NCBI RefSeq assembly: GCF_000585495.1
Contig: NZ_CP007264.1
Span: 620,001 to 684,000 of the forward strand
DNA from: Thermococcus nautili
GTDB taxonomy: Archaea > Methanobacteriota_B > Thermococci > Thermococcales > Thermococcaceae
Reading direction: 5' to 3'
DNA length: 64,000 nt
Of the stretch, positions 8,929 through 17,581 are shown piece by piece (positions within the stretch are counted from its first letter, which is position 1; each line of letters opens with the position of its first letter). The notes under the pieces were generated by a model. That model worked only from the letters and a program-made list of their open reading frames with translations. It had not been told where the DNA came from and ran no database searches. A program made the translations under genes and the position numbers.

Positions 8929-9453
8929 ATGAAGTACTTCGTCGTTGTTTCGTACGATGACGACGCCGAGCGAAAGCGCGTTGATTACCTGCTCTCCAAG
9001 TGGGCGGAAAGGGCGGACGTTGAGAAGCCCAGGGGGATGACGTTCATCATCGAAACAGAACAGGAGAAAGAGTTCTTCGAGGAGCTGTTCTCCAGGATAG
9101 AGGGCAACCCTTCAGAGAAAGTCAGGATTTACCGTGTAACCGAGGAATGGCCCGAACTCAGGAAGCGGAGCGCGACGAGGGAATATCTGCTCGCGGAGGA
9201 AGAGGGCTTCGTTCGAAGGTTTCTAGCGTACCTGTGCTCCAAGCTCGGAGGAACGTTCAGCCCAGAAGAAGGAACCTGCGAAGTCTACACAAGGAAAGGA
9301 AGGGGTGTAATCCAGTTTTCCCTTAGAGGAACACCGAGGGGAACCGTTGTCAGGGTCACGGTCTCGGGCTACGGCGAGGTCGTTGACTACCTCCTCTCGC
9401 GTGTGGATGAGGAGCTAAAACCTCTGGCGGGTGATTCCTATGGGACTCTTTGA
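8929..9453 (+). CDS. Unknown protein, first gene of the ESCRT/kinase operon
   Basis: A 174-residue soluble, charged protein that I do not recognise. Residues 1-80 alternate strand and helix (MKYFVVVSYDD ... FIIETEQEKEFFEELFSRI) in a ferredoxin-like pattern. Residues 85-170 form a second alpha/beta part with two Cys (LCSKLGG, GTCEVY) and a strand-rich end (GVIQFSLRGTPRGTVVRVTV). There is no signal peptide or membrane segment. It opens the operon behind a strong TATA box and overlaps the next start by 14 nt, so its product should be made together with the coiled-coil protein that follows. No function can be given. Confidence 0.8.
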   Translation: MKYFVVVSYDDDAERKRVDYLLSKWAERADVEKPRGMTFIIETEQEKEFFEELFSRIEGNPSEKVRIYRVTEEWPELRKRSATREYLLAEEEGFVRRFLAYLCSKLGGTFSPEEGTCEVYTRKGRGVIQFSLRGTPRGTVVRVTVSGYGEVVDYLLSRVDEELKPLAGDSYGTL

Positions 9454-11287
9454 AGAAGGAGACGCGAACTGCGTTAAGACACTCCTCCGCCCCGCTGAGC
9501 GTGTTCTGAGGCTCGGAACCGACGTTTGGCGGGAGAGCTACGGAACCAGGGCAGACCTCTGGGGAAGAATCGTTGAAGCCTACAACCGCTACCAGGAAGG
9601 CGAGTGCGGGGACTTTCTGCGCGACCTCGACAGACGCTTCAGGGCCAAGTTTGAGGGAGCACTCGCGTTGCTCGCCTGGTCCTTCGAGCGGAACGGAGAA
9701 GACTTCGAACCAGCTAAAAAGAGGTTCACCCCCGAGGAGCTGACCGCAATAGAGAGGCTCTTCCGCTACAACGTCTTCGAGATTTACTCCAAGGACGACA
9801 TCATGAAGCTGATAATGCACAGGGACAACGAGGTTCTCTCACTCCTCAGGGAGTATTACTCCTTTGACAGATGGCTCCAGGAGTTCCTTCAGAGCCCAAG
9901 GCACGGCCTTGCCCTCAGGGACTTCCTGAAATCGACGTGGGACTCGTACAAGGAGAAGATAAACCTCGCGATAGCCGAAGCCACCGCACGTTTCGACTGG
10001 TTCAGAGACTTCCTCGAAGAGGCCAAAAAGGAGACAGAAGCCGTTGAGAGGATTTACAGGAAGAAGCTCGACGAGAAGGAGAAGGAAGTCGAGAAACTCA
10101 GGAAAGCGATGGAGCTCATCCGCGAGCGCTGGTACGAGGAGATAGAGAAGGCAAAGGCAGAAATCGAGTCCGCCAAGAGGGAGGAAATAGAGGCCCTCAG
10201 GAGGAAAAACGAAGAGCTCAGAAGGCGCTTTGAGGAGGAGAAGGCCAAGCTCATCGAGGAAATAGCCAGAATGAAGGACGAGGAGATGAAGGCCAGACTT
10301 GAAGAGGAGCTCAGGAAGGCAGAGGAAAGGATGAAGGCAGAGGTTAGGGCCCTTGAGGAGAAGCTGAGGAGAAGGGAGCTTGAGCTGAGGCAGAGGGAGA
10401 TGGAGCTCAGGAGGAGAGAGCTTGAGCTGTCCAGGGCAGAAGAGGAAGTCCGGAAACGAATAGAGGAAGCCATGAAGATGGTCGAGAAGGCGGAGAAGGG
10501 CTCACGCTTTATCAGGAGCGATGAAGCGAGGATAATGGAGATGAACTTCGCCGGTAGGATTAGGAGCAAGCTGAGCGGCGAGCTGAAACTCCTCGGGAAG
10601 ACCTTCAAGGTCGAGTCCGTTGAGGAGAGGGAAACCTTTGACCGCTCCAGGTACGCTGGAAAGCTCGACGAGGTCGCGCTCAAGAACGTTCCAACCAACG
10701 TCGTTGTTGAGGCAACGCTGAAGGAGAAGAAGCTCCTCGGAAGGAAAGAGAGCCTAACCCTGAGGGCGGTCTACCTTTCGAGGCCCGAGCGCTACGCGGA
10801 GTACGGCTTCGATACCGACCCGGTCGAGCTCGCCGAGCTGAACGCGCTCCTCGACGACGCGAGGAAAGCGAAGGAGAGGACGGTCCTGCTCGTTGCATCG
10901 CCAACCGGTTTCGAGAAGAGGATTCTCAGCTACGTTGCCTCAGATGATTTCCACAGGAACTTCGTGGCCGATAGGGTCTCTCTGCTCCTCCTCGACCTCG
11001 GTTCGGGTGAGATGATTCACAACCCCAACGACCCCTACGCGAAGGCCTTTGCCCCTCTCCTCAGGCTTGAGTTCGACGAGGAACTGCTTGAGAAGGCCAG
11101 GAGGTTCCTTCTCAACAGGCTGGCCTACAAGCACTACGTCCGCTTTGACGAGGCCATCAGCGAACTCGACCTGCCGGTTGAAATCGTGAGGAAGGCTTTC
11201 CTGTCCCTCGGGAAGGAGGGCTACGTTGCCAAGTACGTGGAGGGCGTTGGATACGTCCTCGTTTCGAAGGAGTTTGGAGGTGAATGA
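9440..11287 (+). CDS. Long coiled-coil protein with C-terminal winged helix
   Basis: A 615-residue soluble protein. Residues about 1-175 are helical. Residues about 190-360 are an extended, highly charged coiled coil rich in EELRRRFEEEKAK-type heptads. Residues about 385-530 are an alpha/beta domain (LLLLDLGSGEMIHNPNDPYAK). The last about 70 residues (FDEAISELDLPVEIVRKAFLSL ... GYVLV) fit a winged helix. A coiled coil joined to a winged helix recalls adaptor parts of ESCRT systems (CdvB winged helix, ESCRT-II), so a scaffold role is inferred. I see no homology to CdvA. The ATG at 9440 follows GGGTGATTCCT. It overlaps the previous gene by 14 nt and ends 2 nt before the next ATG. Confidence 0.8.
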   Translation: MGLFEEGDANCVKTLLRPAERVLRLGTDVWRESYGTRADLWGRIVEAYNRYQEGECGDFLRDLDRRFRAKFEGALALLAWSFERNGEDFEPAKKRFTPEELTAIERLFRYNVFEIYSKDDIMKLIMHRDNEVLSLLREYYSFDRWLQEFLQSPRHGLALRDFLKSTWDSYKEKINLAIAEATARFDWFRDFLEEAKKETEAVERIYRKKLDEKEKEVEKLRKAMELIRERWYEEIEKAKAEIESAKREEIEALRRKNEELRRRFEEEKAKLIEEIARMKDEEMKARLEEELRKAEERMKAEVRALEEKLRRRELELRQREMELRRRELELSRAEEEVRKRIEEAMKMVEKAEKGSRFIRSDEARIMEMNFAGRIRSKLSGELKLLGKTFKVESVEERETFDRSRYAGKLDEVALKNVPTNVVVEATLKEKKLLGRKESLTLRAVYLSRPERYAEYGFDTDPVELAELNALLDDARKAKERTVLLVASPTGFEKRILSYVASDDFHRNFVADRVSLLLLDLGSGEMIHNPNDPYAKAFAPLLRLEFDEELLEKARRFLLNRLAYKHYVRFDEAISELDLPVEIVRKAFLSLGKEGYVAKYVEGVGYVLVSKEFGGE

Positions 11288-11288
11288 G

Positions 11289-11873
11289 ATGGGAATACGC
11301 GACGTTTTTGGAAGGAAGAGCACCGTTGAGAGGCTCTCCCTTAGAGAGCTCCAAGAGGAGGAAATTAGGCTCAGGAACAGGCTTGAGAGGCTGAAGAAGG
11401 ACATAAACGCCATAGAGAAGAAGAAAAAGGAGCTCTTCCAGCAGGGCATAGGCGCGGACAAGCTCAAGAAGAAGATGCTCGCTCAAGAAATCAAAAGCCT
11501 CGACATGGAGGAGAAGCTCAAGCTCAAGGAGTTCACGACGGCCCAGAAGCAGTACACCCTCATAAAGAACCTAATCGTCGTCAAGAAGTACGAGAAGGAG
11601 CTCCGCGAGGTAGGGGTCTGGGACAAGCTCAAGAAGGTCGAGCCCGGGGAGCTTGAGAAGGCCCTCATACGGATAAACCTCGACGGCAAGGAGTTCAACG
11701 AGATGGTGGAGAGCCTCAACAGGGTCTTTGAGATGGAGATAGCCGAGTTCGAGGAGGGCGAAGACGAGACCGAGAGGGAGCTCTTTGAGGCCTGGGCCCA
11801 AGTTGAAAGCGGTGAAGCGGAGCCGGACGAGGTTGTGGAGAAAGTTCTGAAGGCTGAGGCGGAGGAGGAGTGA
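11289..11873 (+). CDS. ESCRT-III/Snf7-like coiled-coil protein 1
   Basis: A 194-residue almost all-helical protein. It starts MGIRDVFGRK, a short amphipathic lead-in as in Snf7 proteins. A long helical hairpin follows (about 15-95, very Lys-rich), then shorter helices and a strongly acidic end. This basic-then-acidic layout and length are those of ESCRT-III subunits (CHMP/CdvB). The last 20 residues (ESGEAEPDEVVEKVLKAE) resemble the tail of the next protein and could be the AAA-ATPase docking site. The ATG follows GGAGGTGAATGAG. Assignment rests on pattern and on the neighbouring MIT-AAA ATPase, not on a search. Confidence 0.62.
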   Translation: MGIRDVFGRKSTVERLSLRELQEEEIRLRNRLERLKKDINAIEKKKKELFQQGIGADKLKKKMLAQEIKSLDMEEKLKLKEFTTAQKQYTLIKNLIVVKKYEKELREVGVWDKLKKVEPGELEKALIRINLDGKEFNEMVESLNRVFEMEIAEFEEGEDETERELFEAWAQVESGEAEPDEVVEKVLKAEAEEE

Positions 11874-11874
11874 C

Positions 11875-12456
11875 ATGGGGCTTCTCTCAAAGTTTTTTGG
11901 ACCGAAGAACCCTCTAGACGTTCCCCTCAAGGACCTGCTTGAGAACCAGATGAAGCTCGAAGCCCAGATTGAGAAAATCGAGCGCGAGCTCAGGGCGATA
12001 GAGGCCGAGATAGCGGAGCTCTTTGAAAGGGCAAAGAAAGCCAAGAGCAGGAGCGAGGAGCTCACGATAGCGACGAAGATAAAGACCCTCAACAAGCGCA
12101 AGAAGAACCTCCAGGCAACGCACGCCCAGCTGAACAAGCAGTTGATGCTCGTCAGCAACCTGCTCATCATCAAGGAGAACGAGGAGCTCCTGAAGGGAAC
12201 GCCAACCTGGGAGATGCTCAGGAAAATGTCTCCGAAGGAGCTTGAGGAGAAGCTAATCGAGATGGAGCTCGACGCCAGGAACTTCAACGAGAGCCTTGAG
12301 AAGATGCTCGGCATGACCGACAGGACGATAGGGGTTGAGGACTTTGAGGCCGACGAGGAGCTTGAGGAGATACTGAGCACAATAAGGGCTGTCAAAGAGG
12401 GCGAGCTTGAACCAGAAGAGGCCACGAAGAAGGTCGTCGAGGAGGAGACGGAGTGA
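11875..12456 (+). CDS. ESCRT-III/Snf7-like coiled-coil protein 2
   Basis: A 193-residue helical protein, clearly a paralogue of the preceding one. The N-terminus MGLLSKFFGPK is a good amphipathic membrane-insertion helix, like that of CHMP4/Snf7 (MSVFGKLFG). Long helices about 18-105 include a Lys-rich KTLNKRKKNLQ segment. A region with MELDARNFNESLEKML matches INLDGKEFNEMVESLN of the paralogue. The acidic tail is EGELEPEEATKKVVEEE. It begins 1 nt after the previous stop and ends directly at the next ATG, so the three genes form one translational block. It probably assembles with its paralogue into membrane filaments (inference). Confidence 0.65.
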   Translation: MGLLSKFFGPKNPLDVPLKDLLENQMKLEAQIEKIERELRAIEAEIAELFERAKKAKSRSEELTIATKIKTLNKRKKNLQATHAQLNKQLMLVSNLLIIKENEELLKGTPTWEMLRKMSPKELEEKLIEMELDARNFNESLEKMLGMTDRTIGVEDFEADEELEEILSTIRAVKEGELEPEEATKKVVEEETE

Positions 12457-14076
12457 ATGCCGAGGAGGAGCCTTGAAGAGGACTTCGTTCGGAGGCTCAT
12501 CATCTCGATTTTCCTGATTGCCCTTCTCCAGGGCTTCGGGTTACTCATATCGCTCTTCATATTCCTGCCGTGGATTGAGAGGTTCCTGAGGGAGACGGGC
12601 TCCTGGAAGCCCTATCCCGGGCCCGAACCGGTTCCGAGGCCGATGCCCAGGAAACCGCACAGTAGGGGTCCAAATCGTGGAATCTCCCTTACGGACGGGC
12701 TGATTTTTGAGGCGCCGAAAAAGCTAATCCAGGGAGCTGAGGCGCTGATAAAGGTCGGTTTCAGGAACAGGACAGGGAAAAGCCTTCGCGTCTCGATAGA
12801 CCTGTCGGAGCTGGCCCTCTACGGAAAGCTGGAGAGGAGGACCCTCGACCTGTACCTCCTTCCGGGCGAGGAGAGGAGCGAGTACGTGCGCTTCGTGCCC
12901 TCGAAGGTTGGGAAGCACGCGCTTACCGTCCGCGTCCGCTCCGGGCCGTTTATGGGGAAGAAGGCCATTGAAATCGAGATTACCGGAGAAAAAGCCGGGG
13001 GCAACGGGTTGGAGGCCCTTCTGTCGAGATACGAGAGGGTCGAGCTAATTGGAGAGGGCGGCTTTGGCAAGGTCTACCGCGCCCTGAGGGACGGCCGGTG
13101 GGTCGCGCTCAAGGTTCCCCACGTCCTCAACGAGAGAACCGGAAAGCTCTTCCTGCGCGAGGTTTCCATATGGCGCGAGCTGAGGCACGGCAACATAGTG
13201 AAGCTCCACGACGCAAATCTGACGCCTTACCCCTACATAGAGATGGAGCTCTGCGACCGGTCGCTCGAAGACCTGGAGAAGCCCCTTCCGGCGGAGCGCG
13301 TGGCCGAGATAGCTTTTGAGGTAGCGGAAGGCCTGAAGTACGCCCACTCGAAGGGTATAATCCACCGCGACCTGAAGCCAAGCAACGTCCTCCTCAAGGG
13401 CTCCAAGCCGAAGATAAGCGACTGGGGGCTTGCGAAGGTTCTGTTCGAGAGCGGAACCACGACGGTAACGGCGATGACGCCCTACTACGCCTCGCCCGAG
13501 CAGATAAGTCCGTCGCGCTTCGGAGGGGTTGACGAGAGAACCGACGTATGGCAGCTGGGCGTTCTCATGTACGAGCTCGCGACGGGGAGGAGGCCCTTCG
13601 AGGGGAGCGACTTCGTCGAGGTCGCCGGGAGGATAATCATGGAGGAGCCGCAGAGGCCGAGCGAGCTTAATCCAGAGGCGAAGCCCCTTGAAGGAGTAAT
13701 CCTCCGCTGTCTGAGTAAGGAGAAGGAGAGGCGCTACGGAAGCGTTGAAGAGCTCCAGCGGGATTTGTCGGGAATCCTCGGCGGGAAGTACCGGGAAGAG
13801 CTCAAGAAGAGCGTCGAGCCCTCGCGCTCGGCCTACTACGCGGGCCAGCTGTTCCTCCTCCACCTGCGGCTCGGGGACGCGAAGGAGGCCCTGAAGTACG
13901 CGAGGGACCTGCTGAGGTACGCGAGGGGGAGGGAGAGGGAAGAGCTGGAGAGGCTCATCGAACAGATTGAGCTGAGGGTTGAGGAGGGGCTCCCCGTTCC
14001 GAGGGAGCTCGTTGAGAAGGGGGAGGTTGTTGTTCACGGAGTTGGCGGCAATCCGTCCAATTGCTCTCATTCTTGA
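12457..14076 (+). CDS. Membrane-anchored Hanks-type Ser/Thr protein kinase 1
   Basis: A 539-residue kinase. One or two hydrophobic segments lie at residues 12-42, with no cleavable signal. A Pro-rich linker and an Ig/CARDB-like beta domain (about 70-175) follow, then the kinase domain: glycine loop GEGGFGKV (from G199), ATP Lys K219, HRDLKPSN (D305), DWG in place of DFG (D322), YASPEQ as activation-segment end, and TDVWQLG. A helical tail of about 90 residues (GDAKEALKYARDLLRYAR ... EEGLPVPRELVEKGEV) also occurs in the two other kinases here. It lies between the ESCRT-III-like pair and the Vps4-like ATPase. Catalytic residues look complete, so an active kinase is expected. Confidence 0.92.
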   Translation: MPRRSLEEDFVRRLIISIFLIALLQGFGLLISLFIFLPWIERFLRETGSWKPYPGPEPVPRPMPRKPHSRGPNRGISLTDGLIFEAPKKLIQGAEALIKVGFRNRTGKSLRVSIDLSELALYGKLERRTLDLYLLPGEERSEYVRFVPSKVGKHALTVRVRSGPFMGKKAIEIEITGEKAGGNGLEALLSRYERVELIGEGGFGKVYRALRDGRWVALKVPHVLNERTGKLFLREVSIWRELRHGNIVKLHDANLTPYPYIEMELCDRSLEDLEKPLPAERVAEIAFEVAEGLKYAHSKGIIHRDLKPSNVLLKGSKPKISDWGLAKVLFESGTTTVTAMTPYYASPEQISPSRFGGVDERTDVWQLGVLMYELATGRRPFEGSDFVEVAGRIIMEEPQRPSELNPEAKPLEGVILRCLSKEKERRYGSVEELQRDLSGILGGKYREELKKSVEPSRSAYYAGQLFLLHLRLGDAKEALKYARDLLRYARGREREELERLIEQIELRVEEGLPVPRELVEKGEVVVHGVGGNPSNCSHS

Positions 14077-14090
14077 AGGAGGTGTATCAA

Positions 14091-15254
14091 ATGCCCGTTG
14101 ATTTGACAGGTCCGCTTATGGCGTCCTTCAGAAGGGCCAAGAAGGCCTACGAAAAGGCCCTAGCCGAGGGCGATTACGAGACCGCCAGGAGAAAGGCCCT
14201 TGAGTGCGCGAGGATTCTCAAACAGCTCGCCAAGCACGACCCCTACGGTAGGAGCTCCTACCTGGCAAAGGCAAGAAAGTGGGAAGACCTTGCTAAGGGT
14301 CTCGAAGAGGGAAGGATTCCGAAGAGGGAGGTCAAGGTAACCTCGGAGGGAACCGACGAGGATGAGCTAAGAACCTACGTCATGGGACTTATAGCAAGGT
14401 CAAACGTCAAATGGGGCGACATTGGAGGCCTTGAGGACGTCAAACGGCTCCTCATGGAAACGGTGGTCGTCTCGGCACTCCAGAGACCGGAAGCGGTTCA
14501 GCCCTGGAAGGGGGTTCTCCTCTTCGGCCCGCCGGGAACCGGGAAGACCCTGCTCGCTTCTGCTGCCGCCGGAAGTTTAAACGCAACCTTCTTCTCGGTC
14601 AAAGCCAGCAACGTCCTGAGCAAGTACTTCGGCGAGTCCGCGAAGATAATCTCGGCCCTCTACGAGGTCGCCCGCGAGAAAGCCCCGAGCATAGTCTTCG
14701 TTGATGAAGTAGATGCCCTCACAACCCGGCGCTCCGGCGAGACGAGCGAGGCCAGCAGGAGGATGCTCTCGACGTTTCTAGCGGAGCTTGACGGCTTTCA
14801 GGACAAGGGTAGCGACGTGCTCGTTCTAACCCTCGCGGCAACCAACACCCCCTGGGATTTGGACGAGGCGGTTCTCTCGCGCTTTCCGAGGAGGATTTAC
14901 GTCCCGCTGCCGGACGAGAAGGCCACGAAGGAGATAATCAAAATCAACACGCGCGGGCTCGACATAAGCAGGCTTGACTTGGACGCAATAGCCGAGGAGA
15001 GCGTCAGGCGCCTGTACTCGGGGAGGGACATCAAGAACCTCTGCCAGGAGGCGGTATGGAACATGATTCGCGAGGAGAACAGAGACCTCCACAAGCTCGC
15101 CGAGCTCCCCTACGAGGAGCTCAAAAAGCGCTCGCTCAGGACGAGACCGCTTGAGATGAGGGACTTCGAGGAGGCATTCAAGAAAATTAAGAGCCCGCTA
15201 ACGAGGAGAGATGTCGAGAGGTACGAGAAGTGGGCGGAGGAGTTTGGGGGATGA
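14091..15254 (+). CDS. Vps4/CdvC-like AAA ATPase with N-terminal MIT-like domain
   Basis: A 387-residue single-AAA ATPase. Residues 8-75 form three helices (FRRAKKAYEKALAEGDYETARRKALECARIL ...) in the pattern of MIT domains, which bind ESCRT-III tails. The AAA part begins VKWGDIGGLEDVKRLL, very like Vps4 and katanin. It has Walker A GPPGTGKT (K152), Walker B VFVDEVDAL (D205, E206), sensor-1 AATNTPWDLDEA and arginine fingers in SRFPRR, then Vps4-type C-terminal helices. Length is close to that of crenarchaeal CdvC. It follows kinase 1 after 14 nt with a perfect GGAGGTG site. Expected role: ATP-driven remodelling of the ESCRT-III-like filaments encoded alongside. A katanin/spastin-like role is the alternative. 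Confidence 0.85.
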   Translation: MPVDLTGPLMASFRRAKKAYEKALAEGDYETARRKALECARILKQLAKHDPYGRSSYLAKARKWEDLAKGLEEGRIPKREVKVTSEGTDEDELRTYVMGLIARSNVKWGDIGGLEDVKRLLMETVVVSALQRPEAVQPWKGVLLFGPPGTGKTLLASAAAGSLNATFFSVKASNVLSKYFGESAKIISALYEVAREKAPSIVFVDEVDALTTRRSGETSEASRRMLSTFLAELDGFQDKGSDVLVLTLAATNTPWDLDEAVLSRFPRRIYVPLPDEKATKEIIKINTRGLDISRLDLDAIAEESVRRLYSGRDIKNLCQEAVWNMIREENRDLHKLAELPYEELKKRSLRTRPLEMRDFEEAFKKIKSPLTRRDVERYEKWAEEFGG

Positions 15255-17581
15255 GAAAGGTTGAAATCGCAATTTTGCTCGTCTTCCTTCTCACGTTAAA
15301 CCCTGCTTTTGCCGTTACAATCGGGATAGACCTCTTCCACGGCGAGAATCCCAAGGGACTCACACCGATGACCTATAAGAATCAGACGCTCGCCCCTGGA
15401 ATGGTCGAAACGCTCAGCCAGTACACCTTCGTCTACTTTGGAAACGAGAGCTATCGGGACGAGCTGGGAATCCGCTGGCTGGGCAGGTCAATAACCCCGG
15501 GCCTGCTGGAAAACGTTGACGTCCTCATAATCGGACAGCCAACGGTCAACCTTTCAAGCGCCGAAATCTCGGCCGTGAGGGAGTGGTTCTATTCGGGAGG
15601 AAAGGTTCTGTGGGTTGCCGGTGATTCGGACTACGGAAACGGCGCCAAGACTCAAGAGATAGTGAACGGCCTGCTTGAAGCCCTCGGCGCACCCCTACGC
15701 CTTGACCTGTGCTCCGTTGAGGACCCTGTGAGCAACGCGGGAAGACCCTACCGCCCCATAGCCTACGACAGACCGAGCAACGATACCCCTTACAGGGTGC
15801 TTTTGATTCAGGGAGTGGCTTATGGCATCCTCGCGCACGGGCCCGGGCCGGTGGCGCTCTTCGCGAACGGCACTTGGAAGCCCCTGGGGGATGAAAACAA
15901 GCCTTCGGGGGTTTACATCATACTCCGGACGAGCAAAGATGCCCAAATCGTTGAGAACAGCGCACCCCCCGCGAAGGCTTACAGGGCGGGAGAAACCGGG
16001 GAATTCCCGATAGTGGCGGCATGGGTGTGGAGTTCGGGCAACAAACGGAGTGTTCTGATAGTCAGCGGCGAGACGCCCGTTGGGGGCTACGAGCCCATGT
16101 GGGTCAGTCAGTACTACGGTATCAAGCTCGACGGGCCAACCTTTGTCTCGAACGTAATCCACTGGGGCGTTACCGTTGCCTCACGTCCCCCTGAAAACAG
16201 GAGCTCACCATCAACAACGTTCACGACGGCCGCATCTCCAACGAACAACCAGGTTGTCCAGCCGTCGAGTTCCCAGCCCGCAACAACGAGTTTAGACGGC
16301 GTAGAAAAGAGCTCGCCGGTACCGGCCCTTCCTCTCGCACTCGGAGGTATTCTGGTGCTTCTCATCATTGGACTCGCCTTTCTGAAGGGCAGGAGCGGGG
16401 GTGAAAAAAGGGCCAACCTCAACGTCCCCGGATTTCCGCCGGAGCTTCTGGAGGGGTATGAGCCCCTTGAGTTCCTCGGGGAGGGCGGCTTCGCCAAGGT
16501 CTTCAAGGTCAAGCGCAAAAAGGACGGCAAAACAGTCGCCCTAAAAATCCCGCACCTAACTGAGAAGTCCAGGAAATCCTTCATTAGGGAAGTTCAGGCC
16601 TGGAACATGCTGGAGCATCCGAACATAGTAAAGCTCTACCGTGCGGAGGAGAAGCCGGCACCATACCTCGAGATGGAGTTCGTTGAGGGTGCTGAGGTTG
16701 ATGGGAAGCTCGTTAGAACTCTTGAGGAACTGCCAAAGCCCGTTGATGAGAAAACTGCCCTAGAACTCATCAGAGGCATCGCAGAGGGATTGAAGCACGC
16801 GCACTCGAAGGGCATAACCCACAGGGACTTAAAACCCGGAAACATTCTCCTGAAGGCCGACTTAACGCCGAAGATAACCGACTGGGGACTCGCGAAAATC
16901 GGAACACATTCAACGACCACCACCTCGGGGGTAACGGTTCTCTACGCCGCGCCGGAGCAGCTTGACCCCGAAACCTACGGGCGCACCGACCCCAGGACTG
17001 ACATTTACCAGCTCGGCCTCATCTTCTACGAACTCCTGACAGGAAAACTGCCCTACGGGGGGAAGGGCCCCGCAAGTGTAATCGCAAAGATTCTCAACCC
17101 AGAAATCAAGCCGAAACCGCCGAGTGCCGTTAGGCCAGAGCTTGCGAAGTACGATGGGCTCTTCGAGAAGTTGCTGGCGAAGAGGAAGGAAGACCGCTAC
17201 GAAAGCGTCGAGGAGTTTCTGGAGGACCTTAAGCTCTTGGAGAGGCTTGAAGGAGAAAGGGCCGACCTCAGAGGGCAGATTGAGGAGCTCAAGAAAACCA
17301 TCCAAGTAACGACGGACAGGTCGGAGGTTCAGAGGCTCGTCAGGAAACTCGTTGAAGGACTTGGGAGGAACGCGGTCCTTTCGGCGAGGCTCAACGACAA
17401 GGCAGGCCTGATTAGTGCGCTTGAGGAGCTCAAGGAGTTCACTCGGGAAGAAAGGGGAGAGGTTGAGCGGGCGATTGAAACCGTCGAGCTCCTCCTGAGG
17501 GAGGGTCTGCCGATTTCTCGGGAACTTGTTGAGAGAGTGGAAGTCCTTGTTGATAGGATTAAACGGGAGGTGGAGAGATGA
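15251..17581 (+). CDS. Receptor-type Ser/Thr protein kinase 2 with extracellular GATase-like sensor domain
   Basis: A 776-residue type I membrane kinase. The signal peptide is about residues 1-21 (ILLVFLLTLNPAFA). The extracellular part (about 22-310) contains VDVLIIGQPTVNLSSAEISAVREWFYSGGKVLWVAGDSD, an alpha/beta pattern like GldG/DUF4350 and glutamine-amidotransferase-like domains. A Ser/Thr-rich stalk and one membrane segment (about 361-382) follow. Kinase: GEGGFAKV (from G410), K432, HRDLKPGN (D526), DWG (D544), YAAPEQ, TDIYQLG. The C-terminal about 100 residues are the helical tail shared with kinases 1 and 3. The ATG overlaps the ATPase stop (ATGA) behind GGAGGAG, and the end overlaps the phosphatase start. 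The signal sensed is unknown. Confidence 0.9.
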   Translation: MRKVEIAILLVFLLTLNPAFAVTIGIDLFHGENPKGLTPMTYKNQTLAPGMVETLSQYTFVYFGNESYRDELGIRWLGRSITPGLLENVDVLIIGQPTVNLSSAEISAVREWFYSGGKVLWVAGDSDYGNGAKTQEIVNGLLEALGAPLRLDLCSVEDPVSNAGRPYRPIAYDRPSNDTPYRVLLIQGVAYGILAHGPGPVALFANGTWKPLGDENKPSGVYIILRTSKDAQIVENSAPPAKAYRAGETGEFPIVAAWVWSSGNKRSVLIVSGETPVGGYEPMWVSQYYGIKLDGPTFVSNVIHWGVTVASRPPENRSSPSTTFTTAASPTNNQVVQPSSSQPATTSLDGVEKSSPVPALPLALGGILVLLIIGLAFLKGRSGGEKRANLNVPGFPPELLEGYEPLEFLGEGGFAKVFKVKRKKDGKTVALKIPHLTEKSRKSFIREVQAWNMLEHPNIVKLYRAEEKPAPYLEMEFVEGAEVDGKLVRTLEELPKPVDEKTALELIRGIAEGLKHAHSKGITHRDLKPGNILLKADLTPKITDWGLAKIGTHSTTTTSGVTVLYAAPEQLDPETYGRTDPRTDIYQLGLIFYELLTGKLPYGGKGPASVIAKILNPEIKPKPPSAVRPELAKYDGLFEKLLAKRKEDRYESVEEFLEDLKLLERLEGERADLRGQIEELKKTIQVTTDRSEVQRLVRKLVEGLGRNAVLSARLNDKAGLISALEELKEFTREERGEVERAIETVELLLREGLPISRELVERVEVLVDRIKREVER

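Noticed and set aside
13045-14070. 341-codon minus-strand frame inside kinase 1
   Set aside because: Antisense to the kinase domain with all catalytic motifs; no start site or family pattern.
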